NCBI GenBank assembly: GCA_900468805.1
Contig: UEIF01000031.1
Span: forward strand, 1-49,329
Reading direction: 5' to 3'
From: Hyphomicrobiales bacterium
GTDB taxonomy: Bacteria; Pseudomonadota; Alphaproteobacteria; Rhizobiales; Rhizobiaceae
Length of the DNA stretch: 49,329 bases
This document shows, one piece after another, positions 42,681 through 49,329 of the stretch. The notes below the pieces were generated by a model. That model had not been told where the DNA came from. It did not search any database and saw only the letters and a program-made list of their open reading frames with translations. Both the position numbers and the translations under genes were made by a program. Every line of letters begins with the position of its first letter. The first letter of the stretch is position 1.

Positions 42681-43427
42681 ATGTCGAAACTCGCTGGAAA
42701 AGTCGCCCTTGTGACGGGCGCCTCCAAGGGCATTGGTGCCGCCATTGCCAAGGCGCTCGCCGCGGAGGGTGCACACGTCGCGGTCAATTACGCGTCGAGC
42801 AAGGCGGGAGCAGATGATGTCGTCAAGACGATCGTTGCAGCCGGCGGCAAGGCTATCGCGGTACAGGGCGATGTTTCGAAGGCGGAACAGGCAAAGGGAT
42901 TGGTCGACGCCACGGTCAAGGAATTCGGCCGTCTCGACGTGCTGGTCAACAATTCCGGCGTCTACGAGTTCGGGGCGATCGAAGAGATTACCGAGGAACA
43001 CTATCACCGCCAGTTCAACGTGAACGTTCTCGGCCTGCTGCTGACCACCCAGGCCGCCGTCAAACACATTGGCGAAGGCGGCAGCGTGATCAACATTTCC
43101 TCCGTGGTGACCAGCATGGCTCCGCCCGCCTCCGCCGTCTATACCGGCACCAAGGGAGCGGTGGACGCCATCAACAGCGTGCTTGCCAAGGAGCTGGGTC
43201 CGCGCAAGATCCGCGTCAACGCCATCCTCCCCGGCATTATCGAGACCGAAGGCACGCATACCGCAGGCGTCATCGGCTCCGATTTTGAGCACACCGCCGT
43301 GGCCCAGACCCCGCTTGCGCGCATCGGCCAGCCCGACGACATCGCCAAGGTCGCTGTCTTCCTCGCTTCTGACGATGCCGGCTGGCTGACCGGCGAGCGA
43401 CTGACTGCCGCCGGCGGTTTTCGCTGA
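42681..43427 (+). CDS. Classical short-chain dehydrogenase/reductase (glucose/3-oxoacyl type)
   Basis: 248 residues. TGASKGIG at 12-19 (cofactor), NNSG near 91, the catalytic Ser in INISSVVTS and YTGTK (Tyr and Lys), then the family end GWLTGERLTAAGG. NAD(P)-dependent oxidoreductase of unknown substrate. AAGGAA lies ahead of the ATG at 42681; the open frame reaches back to 42630. Probably controlled by the divergent ArsR-type gene. Confidence 0.92.
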   Translation: MSKLAGKVALVTGASKGIGAAIAKALAAEGAHVAVNYASSKAGADDVVKTIVAAGGKAIAVQGDVSKAEQAKGLVDATVKEFGRLDVLVNNSGVYEFGAIEEITEEHYHRQFNVNVLGLLLTTQAAVKHIGEGGSVINISSVVTSMAPPASAVYTGTKGAVDAINSVLAKELGPRKIRVNAILPGIIETEGTHTAGVIGSDFEHTAVAQTPLARIGQPDDIAKVAVFLASDDAGWLTGERLTAAGGFR

Positions 43428-43482
43428 TCGTCGATTGATACTGTGCGTGCTCTTTCATGGGGCACGCACCCTGCCCGGTTGC

Positions 43483-43983
43483 TCAGTCGGGAAGCTCTTC
43501 CCAGACCTCGGAATAAGCCTTGAAGCCGATGCGCTCGTAGGTGGCTTTGGCCTTCGGATGATCCCAGGTATCCGTGTGTAGCCACACGCGCTCAGGTCGA
43601 TGGTTCCATATCGCCCGCAGCGACCAATCCAGCAGATAGGGTCCGAGACGCCGGCCCTGGGCATCGGGGATCAGGCCGAAGTGCTTTAGCTCCACATCCC
43701 CCGCGCCAACGCCCGCAAACTCGCACAGCCCGACCGATCGTCCCTCGTGCCGCAAAATGTAGAGCGCCGTGGAACCATCGCGCAGGAACGCCAGAAGTCC
43801 TTCCCTCGTCATCCGCAGACGCTCGTCCCATCGCAGGGGCGTCCCTATGGCTCGATAGAGGCGCAGATAATCGTCCGCATCAGGACGTTCCCTGGCGATA
43901 GCGGCGGCCGCAAGCGGAGACGACAGCGCAGCCCCGGGCGGGGGCGCAAGCTGTTCCATATATGTGACGAGAAGACGGACCAT
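43483..43983 (-). CDS. GNAT-family N-acetyltransferase
   Basis: 166 residues. GNAT pattern: VGLCEFAGVGAGDVELKHFG, then the acetyl-CoA loop LIPDAQGRRLGPYLL and the final ATYERIGFKAYS. Acceptor unknown. The start may also be an ATG eight codons in (43959). Convergent with the SDR gene. Confidence 0.85.
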   Translation of the reverse strand: MVRLLVTYMEQLAPPPGAALSSPLAAAAIARERPDADDYLRLYRAIGTPLRWDERLRMTREGLLAFLRDGSTALYILRHEGRSVGLCEFAGVGAGDVELKHFGLIPDAQGRRLGPYLLDWSLRAIWNHRPERVWLHTDTWDHPKAKATYERIGFKAYSEVWEELPD

Positions 43984-44178
43984 GGATGCGGGGGACTCAG
44001 CAACCGCCGATCGATAGCAGACCCGGTTGATGAAATCGACGTCTCACATGCCTTTGACGTCGCTCCTCGCTTTGCCGACGGGATGCAGGCCGCAGATCAT
44101 GATAACACGGCGCAAAGCGCGATACTCAGCGCCGATCGGGGGAGCCAGGCCAGAATGACGCTGACCTTGCCCCAGTAA

Positions 44179-44222
44179 TCGAGGTGTACTCCTCGACGTA
44201 ATCCTCTACGATTTAAGGATTA
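44179..44222. terminator. Two adjacent hairpins after the DUF4168 gene
   Basis: AGGATTA/TAATCCT (44199-44222, 10-base loop) and CCTCGA/TCGAGG (44179-44196, 6-base loop) follow the stop of the minus-strand DUF4168 gene within 20-60 bp. They look like a bipartite terminator, but the T run is short. Confidence 0.4.
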
Positions 44223-44239
44223 TGCAGTAGCCCGCAGCG

Positions 44240-44689
44240 CTATTGCTGCTGCTGCGCCGGCGGCGGGGTGCCGATCTTTTCCAGAACCTTCTTGGCAAGA
44301 GCCGGGTCGCTCTGCGCGGCTGTCAGAATCGTCGAGTATTCCTCGACAGAGATGTCCTTGGAGGCTTCGACGGTGTCGACCATCTGCTTCTTGGCTTCGT
44401 CCTGCAGCTTTTGCTTCGCAGCCTCGTCCTTCGTCGCGCCGATTTTGGCCGAATATTCCTGCCTGACCTTGTCGACCTGCAGATAGGCAACGGCAAAGGC
44501 CTCGATTTTCTGATCGCTGACGGGGGCGGCTGCACCATTGTCGCCGCTCTGCCCCTGCATCGGCGCCTGGCCCTGCGCCGGCGGCTGCTGTTGCGCCTGG
44601 GCCATGTCCACGGCGGATGCCGGGCAGAAAGCAAGCAGGCTGAAGACCGCAGCGGTCATCGTTGCGACGGGTGTGTAACGAGTGATCAT
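44240..44689 (-). CDS. Exported DUF4168-type protein
   Basis: 149 residues. Signal peptide about 1-26 (TMTAAVFSLLAFCPASA), then a Gln/Pro/Gly-rich linker, and the DUF4168 helical domain: KIEAFAVAYLQVDKVRQEYS, then AKQKLQDEAKKQMVDTVEAS, VEEYSTILTAAQSDPALAKK. It ends with PPPAQQQQ. I use the second ATG (44689), six bases after AAAAGGA. Periplasmic; no function known. The region 44696-44989 ahead of it shows no gene. Confidence 0.85.
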   Translation of the reverse strand: MITRYTPVATMTAAVFSLLAFCPASAVDMAQAQQQPPAQGQAPMQGQSGDNGAAAPVSDQKIEAFAVAYLQVDKVRQEYSAKIGATKDEAAKQKLQDEAKKQMVDTVEASKDISVEEYSTILTAAQSDPALAKKVLEKIGTPPPAQQQQ

Positions 44690-44989
44690 AGTCATTCCTT
44701 TTCACGTGCATGATTTGATCGGCAGCAGGACCGCCTCGGTCGATCGCTCAGCCGCTAGAGGCTGGCGAGGTCGCGACGATGGACCTTTAAGAGGGCACGG
44801 TGCGGCGGTGGCGGGGCAATTTGCTGACGATTGAGCGGCAGCTTTGTGACCGTCGACATGCCGGCCGGCGCGGATAAATCCGGTGCCAGATCACGAGGCT
44901 GGCGTTCCTGGGAGGCCTCCCGCCGGGACGTTGCATCCGGAGATGGATCTCGGATCAGGCGGAGGCAAGCCCTCTGCCATGACATCGGA

Positions 44990-46138
44990 TCAGCCTGCAA
45001 GCGTCAGCCAATCGCCGATCGTCGTTCCATGATGCCGCGTGGAACGCGCAGCCGGAATGGCAGGGCGCTCGGTTGCCACGGTTCTTCGGACTTCGCGCGG
45101 GCTAAGCCCGAATTCGTGGCTGAAAGCACGCGTAAAATTGGCGGCGACCGCGAAACCGGCAGCCTCCGCAATCTCGGAGATCGGCCGGTTGTCGGCCGGG
45201 TTGCCAAGATCCGCATAGGCCTGCAGCAGTCGCCGTTTGCGGATATAATTAAGCACTCCCCCGTTCGCTTCGAACAGTTGGTAAAGCCGCGTGCGCGAGA
45301 TGCCCAATGCGCGGCAAATAGCGTCGGGTGTCAGATTGTCTGATTGCAGGTTGAGGTGAATGTAACGATGCGCCCGCTCCATCATTCCCACCCTGGCTTG
45401 GACTTGCCCCGTATCCGACTTTATGGATGAGGCAGCACATGCAACGACCATGTCGGCGATCGTTTGTATGATGCGCGGCACCTCCCCGGCCGTCAGGTTG
45501 CCCAGCTTCGTTTCCAGACCGGCGATATAGCTGACGAGCAATTCAGCCAGGCTACCGGACAGAAGCGTATTGTTGACACCCTGGAGAAGGCTTGCATCCA
45601 CGGCCAGCAATTCATAGGGCAGGAAGACAAGCATGGCGTCGCAATCGGTCATCCGCCCGCGATAGGGATAACCGAGAGATCTGAAAAACACCTCGCCGGC
45701 ACCGGTTTCCGTAACGTGACGGCTGACCTCGTTCCAGATCCGGCCGCTGCGAGGCAGGCCGACGTTCCAATGGTCTATCGGGCTCGAACGGAGCATGGAT
45801 TGATCGCGGACATAGCTATGCGCCTGGGTGCGCTGCTGGACGATGAGCATGCCGCCGAGATGCCAGCCGATCTGTTCGGCAAGAAACCCGTCGTCGGGTG
45901 ATTTTCCATCCGGCAGATGGACACTGACGAGAGGCGCCATATGCGCACGCCAGGCCTGGAACTGGTCTTTCGGCGGCAAATCCCAAGTCGAGAAACGCAA
46001 GGGCACCAGCGCAGGCGCAGCATCCAGGCGTTGGTCCTTCTCCGTGGCCGGTTCGCGCGGCCAGCGCCGCCGCTCCAGGTGGGCCGGCCATGCCTGCCCC
46101 GCAGCGGGGTCATCTCCAGATCCAGAACCCGTAGCCAT
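44990..46138 (-). CDS. Large AraC-family regulator
   Basis: 382 residues. The N-terminal two thirds resemble the AraC_binding_2 (AraC-type effector) domain: PLVSVHLPDGKSPDD, DHWNVGLPRSGRIWNEVS, FLPYELLAVDASLLQG. The HTH domain at about 265-360 is typical, with LTPDAICRALGISRTRLYQL and then ISEIAEAAGFAVAANFTRAF. I place the start at 46138, seven bases after GGAGG; the frame extends to 46159. The N-terminal 50 residues are Arg/Pro-rich and probably disordered. Targets unknown; the structured region beyond 46400 reads away from it. Confidence 0.88.
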   Translation of the reverse strand: MATGSGSGDDPAAGQAWPAHLERRRWPREPATEKDQRLDAAPALVPLRFSTWDLPPKDQFQAWRAHMAPLVSVHLPDGKSPDDGFLAEQIGWHLGGMLIVQQRTQAHSYVRDQSMLRSSPIDHWNVGLPRSGRIWNEVSRHVTETGAGEVFFRSLGYPYRGRMTDCDAMLVFLPYELLAVDASLLQGVNNTLLSGSLAELLVSYIAGLETKLGNLTAGEVPRIIQTIADMVVACAASSIKSDTGQVQARVGMMERAHRYIHLNLQSDNLTPDAICRALGISRTRLYQLFEANGGVLNYIRKRRLLQAYADLGNPADNRPISEIAEAAGFAVAANFTRAFSHEFGLSPREVRRTVATERPAIPAARSTRHHGTTIGDWLTLAG

Positions 46139-46407
46139 CCAATCCCTCCAGCGTAACAACCGATCCGACCGGGCCGTTGAAACTGAGAGTGAACAATCGT
46201 TTTTGCGGCAAAATCGCCGCCGGAAACCGCCCTAGCCGGGAATCGGCGAGCAGCCACGTCCATAAGTTGTTTATCATACTCCCTTTGGAGCAGAAATGTA
46301 CGGTGCGATAATTTTCAGGACGCGCGGATAACGACAATTGCGTCCCATGGCTGTATTTAAATAAGCACGGTCATTTCCCGAATGAAGACGGAATAGACCA
46401 GAATATC

Positions 46408-46449
46408 TCACCTGCCAGCGCCGCGTTAAAACGTGGAAGTCCCAGGTGA
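46408..46449. other. Nested inverted repeat (hairpin 1 of structured region)
   Basis: TCACCTG (46408-46414) pairs with CAGGTGA (46443-46449). Inside, after six unpaired bases on each side, CCGCGT pairs with ACGTGG (one G-U in RNA) around a four-base loop. The symmetric internal loop is unusual for chance and suits RNA or a two-step operator. Confidence 0.45.
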
Positions 46450-46495
46450 AACGATAAAAATTCAAGACAAAACATGAGAATACGAGGAGGTAGTC

Positions 46496-46534
46496 GTGAA
46501 CTATCCGGGCAATATTCGTGCGTCTTCTGCATAG
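46496..46534 (+). CDS. 12-codon ORF with strong ribosome site (possible leader peptide)
   Basis: GTG start preceded by GAGGAGG at 46484-46490, encoding MNYPGNIRASSA and then TAG. The stop runs into a 6-bp hairpin ATAGGC-TTCG-GCCTAT (46531-46546) with a stable TTCG loop. Ribosome site, tiny frame and hairpin together look like an attenuator-type leader, but nothing confirms translation. Confidence 0.3.
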   Translation: MNYPGNIRASSA

Positions 46535-46546
46535 GCTTCGGCCTAT
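46531..46546. other. Hairpin with TTCG tetraloop
   Basis: ATAGGC and GCCTAT separated by TTCG; a very stable RNA loop type. Overlaps the stop codon of the 12-codon frame. Confidence 0.45.
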
Positions 46547-46612
46547 TCGGAGACTCTTCGTCACACAACCCGCAGCCGCCAAAAAGAATAGTTATAACCG
46601 GCTGTGCAGGCT

Positions 46613-46743
46613 GCCTTGATCACTCAACTGGGGGAGGATTGAGGCGATCGCTGGCAAGGCCATGTGAGACGAAGCGAGGGGTTGCGCGCAAATTCAGGCG
46701 CCATTTGTCTATGCGTAGGAGCCTGATGCTGAAGCGCAACCCC
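46613..46743 (+). ncRNA. Candidate structured RNA or 5' leader
   Basis: Two nested stems. Stem A: GCCTTG (46613-46618) with CAAGGC (46655-46660), enclosing CTCAA/TTGAG (46623-46627, 46639-46643) whose loop exposes GGGGGAGGA. Stem B: GGGGTTGCGC (46678-46687) with GCGCAACCCC (46734-46743), a perfect 10-bp pair, enclosing TCAGGC/GCCTGA (46694-46699, 46721-46726). They lie 64-194 bp ahead of the 66-residue gene. It may be a leader of that gene or a separate small RNA; orientation is assumed from the gene. No family is recognised. Confidence 0.4.
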
Positions 46744-46806
46744 ATTCCATCGATTTCAAGAGAGTTCTGATGCGAGCTGCCCGCTCATGGGCAAACGGAG
46801 GCTAAG

Positions 46807-47007
46807 ATGATCACTACCGATAACCAGAACCACATCGAATTGAAACCGGCTTCGAACTGCAGACGGGAAGTCGAAATCGCCATGATGGGAATGCTCACCA
46901 ATCTGCAGACCCGTGGATGGTCAGCCGCCGAACTGGCACTGGCGCTTGCGGATGCCTCGGAAGAGCTCGTGATGCTGATCGCCAGCAAAAAACTGAGATC
47001 GAATTAA
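46807..47007 (+). CDS. Small protein of 66 residues, unknown
   Basis: GGAGG six bases ahead of the ATG. The sequence MITTDNQNHIELKPAS is polar; after it REVEIAMMGMLTNLQTRGWS and LALALADASEELVMLIASKK predict two amphipathic helices, reminiscent of small helical regulators or dimerising proteins. No signal peptide. It follows the structured region by 63 bp and ends 51 bp before a long hairpin, so these may form one transcription unit. Confidence 0.65.
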   Translation: MITTDNQNHIELKPASNCRREVEIAMMGMLTNLQTRGWSAAELALALADASEELVMLIASKKLRSN

Positions 47008-47058
47008 GCATTCAAGCCGGATCGCTATGCTTGCGGGCGTGATGAAGCCAAGGACGTT

Positions 47059-47093
47059 GGCGGTGTCGTATCGCGTTGCGATACGACACCGCC
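47059..47093. terminator. 15-bp perfect hairpin after the small gene
   Basis: GGCGGTGTCGTATCG (47059-47073), loop CGTTG, CGATACGACACCGCC (47079-47093). This is the longest perfect dyad in the window. It stands 51 bp after the 66-residue gene and ahead of no plus-strand gene, so termination is the natural reading, although no T run follows. The rest of 47008-47262 holds no gene. Confidence 0.55.
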
Positions 47094-47262
47094 CGGAAGC
47101 GAGTTGAAGGTGACCGGTGCTGCCGGCTACATCAACAGCCAAAGCGGACTCGGCGATTGGCCGGAAGGTCTGCCACTATCGAGAAACGTCACAAGCCACC
47201 CGTCGCCCGCGTCGCCTCCACCGAGGAACAACCACACCCCTCCACCGAACCCAAGCCAGCCA

Positions 47263-48234
47263 TCACGGCAGCAGCAAAATACTGCCTGCCGACCGCCCCG
47301 TTTCCATTTCCTCATGCGCCTTCGCAACCTCGGCCAGCCCGTATTCCGCTGATATCTCGCAGACGATGCCCCGCTCCATCGCGGCGATTGCCGCCTGCGC
47401 CGCGTCGCGGTATCGGCCGACATCGGCGCACCAGGCCATGATGCTCGGATGCGAGAGCGATTTGCCCGGCCGAAGCTCCTCGACGGCAACGGGTGGAATG
47501 GGGCCGGCGGCCTGGCCGATGGTGATGGCCGTGCCGAAGGGGCGCACGGAGCGGATGCTTTTCAGGAGCATATCGCCGCCGATGCCGTCATAGGCGACAT
47601 CGACGCCGTTGCCGCCCGTCAGTTGCTTTACTTCGGCAACAATATCGGCCCCTCGCCCGACAATCAGATGGTCCGCGCCATAGGAAGTGGCGAGTGCCGC
47701 CTTCTCCGGCGAACTGACCGTCCCGATGACGGTGGCATTAAGCGATTTCGCCCATCGCACAAGAATGCTGCCGAGCCCGCCGGCGGCGGCGTGGATCAGC
47801 ACGGTGCTGCCCTCCCCGACATTGGTGACCTTCTTCAGCAGCATATAGGCCGTCATGCCCTTGAGCAGCGAGCTTGCGGCCACCTTGGCGGAGACCGCAT
47901 CGGGAAGCGCAATCACCCGTTCGGCTGCCATGATGCGGGTGGAGGCATAGGCGCCGGCCGGTGGGCCGGCATAGGCGACGCGGTCGCCCGGTGCAAACTC
48001 CGTGACATCGGCGCCGACCTCTTCGACGACACCCGCGGCCTCGACACCGATGACGGCGGGATAGGAGGGCAGCGCATAGAGGCCCTTGCGGTGATAGACA
48101 TCGAGGAAATTGGTGCCGACAGCCTGATGGCGGATCCTGACTTCACCGGGACCGGGAGACTCTGACGGCTGATCCTGCAGCCGGAACTGGGTCACATCGC
48201 CGGGGGCGTTCAGCAGGACGATCTGGTCGGGCAT
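47263..48234 (-). CDS. Quinone oxidoreductase (zeta-crystallin/QOR type, MDR family)
   Basis: 323 residues. GroES-like N-domain (VGTNFLDVYHRKGLYALPSYPAVIG read in two parts, then EAAGVVEEVGADV) and NADPH-binding domain with the AAAGGLGSILVRWAKSL loop; VAYDGIGGDML follows. There are no zinc-binding cysteines, as expected for QOR rather than zinc alcohol dehydrogenases. It reduces quinones by NADPH. Divergent from a lysR gene 83 bp away, its probable regulator. Confidence 0.92.
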   Translation of the reverse strand: MPDQIVLLNAPGDVTQFRLQDQPSESPGPGEVRIRHQAVGTNFLDVYHRKGLYALPSYPAVIGVEAAGVVEEVGADVTEFAPGDRVAYAGPPAGAYASTRIMAAERVIALPDAVSAKVAASSLLKGMTAYMLLKKVTNVGEGSTVLIHAAAGGLGSILVRWAKSLNATVIGTVSSPEKAALATSYGADHLIVGRGADIVAEVKQLTGGNGVDVAYDGIGGDMLLKSIRSVRPFGTAITIGQAAGPIPPVAVEELRPGKSLSHPSIMAWCADVGRYRDAAQAAIAAMERGIVCEISAEYGLAEVAKAHEEMETGRSAGSILLLP

Positions 48235-48306
48235 CGGTCATCTTCCTTTGTTGGGGCCGCGTTATGGGGAGAAACTAGCCGATAGCCTTATGTGTGAAAA
48301 TTCCCT

Positions 48307-48319
48307 ATTGTCGCACAAT
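48307..48319. promoter_or_regulatory. Small palindrome at the lysR start (candidate operator)
   Basis: ATTGT-CGC-ACAAT is a perfect 5-bp dyad that overlaps the ATG at 48318. A second related half (TGTGTGAA) lies at 48290-48297. It fits autoregulation by the LysR protein, but is short. Confidence 0.3.
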
Positions 48320-49178
48320 GATTGGGAAAGAATTCACACAGATCGACTGGGACGACCTGAGGCACTTCCTGGCGCTGGCGCAGGCGGGAACCTTCCTCGG
48401 CGCGGCAAGACAGATCGGCGTCGAGCACGCCACGATCAGCCGGCGCATTGCCGCCCTTGAGAAAGATCTCGGCCGCAAGCTCGTCGACCGCCGCGGGCGG
48501 CGCATCGTCCTGACTGATGACGGCGAACAGATTGCCAGACACGCCGCCCTCGTCGCCCAGCAGATGGCTGTTATCGAGCAGCTAGGCCGCGCAAGCGCCA
48601 CGGAGATGCGCGGCCATGTCAGGATCAGCGCCCCGCCGGCCCTGTCGAGCGTGCTTCTTGCAAAACCCATCGCCGCCATCAGGCGAGAGCATCCGGGCAT
48701 CGAGATCACGCTCGTGGGCGAAAAGCGCCTCGCCTCGCTGAACCGCCGGGAGGCGGATATCGCGGTGCGCATGTCGCGGCCGGAAGACGGCGATTATGCC
48801 ATTACCAAAGTAGGGGAAATGGCCTTCCACCTCTATGCGTCCAAGGCCTATCTCGAAACCGTGCCGGAGGCGCAGTGGACCTTCATCGGCTATGACGAGG
48901 GCATGAACGCCTCGCCGCAGCAATTGCGCCTTTTCGAACTCGCCGCCGGCCGGCCGATCGCCATCCGCTCCTCCGTTCTGGAATTTCAGGCAGCCGCAGC
49001 AAGGCTCGGCGGCGGTGTCGTCCTGCTGCCGGATTTCGCGGTGTCGGATGCGGATGACCTGCAGCGTATCGAGGATGAAAACCCTCTGAGGCGGGAGGTG
49101 TGGCTGGTCGTCCACGCCGAGATCAAGGATGTGCCGGCCATCAGGGTATTGATGGAGGCGCTGAAGGGCGCCTTTTGA
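48318..49178 (+). CDS. LysR-family regulator, divergent from quinone oxidoreductase
   Basis: 286 residues from the ATG at 48318 (a GTG at 48294 gives 8 more). HTH: DWDDLRHFLALAQAGTFLGA, then EHATISRRIAALEKDLGRKL, and an effector domain with RREADIAVRMSRPEDGDYAI. The subgroup with DLRHFLALAQ starts often controls adjacent oxidoreductases. Neither start has a strong ribosome site, so the transcript may be leaderless or the start is uncertain. Repeat copy A follows the stop. Confidence 0.9.
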   Translation: MIGKEFTQIDWDDLRHFLALAQAGTFLGAARQIGVEHATISRRIAALEKDLGRKLVDRRGRRIVLTDDGEQIARHAALVAQQMAVIEQLGRASATEMRGHVRISAPPALSSVLLAKPIAAIRREHPGIEITLVGEKRLASLNRREADIAVRMSRPEDGDYAITKVGEMAFHLYASKAYLETVPEAQWTFIGYDEGMNASPQQLRLFELAAGRPIAIRSSVLEFQAAAARLGGGVVLLPDFAVSDADDLQRIEDENPLRREVWLVVHAEIKDVPAIRVLMEALKGAF

Positions 49179-49205
49179 GATGCGGCGATCAGCGGCAGAC
49201 TTCAC

Positions 49206-49329
49206 AAAAGCCCCCGCCCCACAAGAGGGAGAGGCTAACGTGTAGCGCTCGTTTCACTTCTTCCTGAACGTCGAAGTGGCTTGAAGCCGAAGCGGCGAGT
49301 TAAGCCCCTCCCCCTTGTGGGGAGGGGTT
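49206..49329. repeat. GC-rich palindromic intergenic repeat, family A, cut by the window end
   Basis: Left arm GCCCCCGCCCCACAAGAGGG (49210-49229), a centre with TGAACGTCGAAGTGG, and right arm CCCCTCCCCCTTGTGGGGAG up to the last base. The continuation TTGGGGCGGGG seen in other copies would lie just beyond the window. Confidence 0.75.

Noticed and set aside
43984..44178. Possible gene fragment (plus strand, ending in MTLTLPQ)
   Set aside because: The residues look somewhat protein-like (DEIDVSHAFDVAPRFADGMQ) but there is no start, site or identifiable family.
44755..45000. Minus-strand 81-codon frame between AraC and DUF4168 genes
   Set aside because: Arg/Pro-rich, no ribosome site, overlaps the end of the AraC gene.
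46110..46337. Minus-strand 75-codon frame upstream of the AraC gene
   Set aside because: It overlaps the AraC start and the ribosome site is too close to the internal ATG; no conservation argument.

Overview
The window looks like an accessory stretch of a Rhizobium/Agrobacterium-type alphaproteobacterial replicon. The reasons are the high GC content, the protein styles (LysR/AraC regulators, a class III cyclase with TolB-like and TPR parts, LysE and FecCD transporters, DUF1254 and DUF4168 proteins) and two families of GC-rich palindromic intergenic repeats like those known from rhizobia (RIME-type mosaics). I see no rRNA, tRNA, phage, transposase or CRISPR. The window starts and ends inside copies of the same repeat.

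Layout. 0.2-2.4 kb: PPP-type phosphatase, AraC regulator, small unknown. 2.5-6.2 kb: a tightly overlapping four-gene operon on the minus strand (periplasmic binding protein, FecCD permease, ATPase, signal-less ModA-like protein). Two tandem ModE-type Mo-box candidates precede it, so it is probably a molybdate/tungstate importer of the MolABC kind rather than a siderophore system. 6.5-12.3 kb: two LysR regulators, a DHA2-type efflux pump, a SnoaL-like exported protein, and an alpha/beta hydrolase divergent from its TetR regulator. 12.6-19.9 kb: lone PhnM-like hydrolase, MFS and LysE exporters, PPOX flavoprotein, an AhpD-like protein coupled to an XRE regulator, and an epoxide-hydrolase-like enzyme followed by a frameshifted monooxygenase remnant. 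20.7-23.2 kb: a large autotransporter.

24.0-27.4 kb holds the most unusual gene set: a MocR/PdxR-type regulator divergent from a C39-like cysteine peptidase-fold protein and an accessory D-Ala-D-Ala ligase, with repeated AAGTGG-type operator motifs between them. 27.5-33.3 kb has two DUF1254/DUF1214 proteins (the first frameshifted), an exported protein built of two diverged halves, and a class III cyclase. 33.4-35.5 kb is an esterase / DJ-1-PfpI / second ModA-like operon. 35.6-44 kb is a mosaic of small detoxification-style units: P-loop kinase-like protein, PadR remnant with a VOC protein, Nudix, ArsR/AHSA1, NmrA-like pair around a cupin, MarR/VOC, ArsR/SDR, GNAT. Several carry clear palindromic operators over the regulator start codon.

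44.2-49.3 kb: a DUF4168 exported protein, a large AraC regulator, a ~400-bp region rich in nested inverted repeats with a 12-codon ORF (candidate structured RNA or leader) ahead of a 66-residue small protein, a 15-bp perfect hairpin, then a quinone oxidoreductase divergent from a LysR regulator. Eleven intact regulators for about 45 genes suggest a stress- and xenobiotic-responsive accessory region. All functional calls come from reading motifs by eye; no database search was run.
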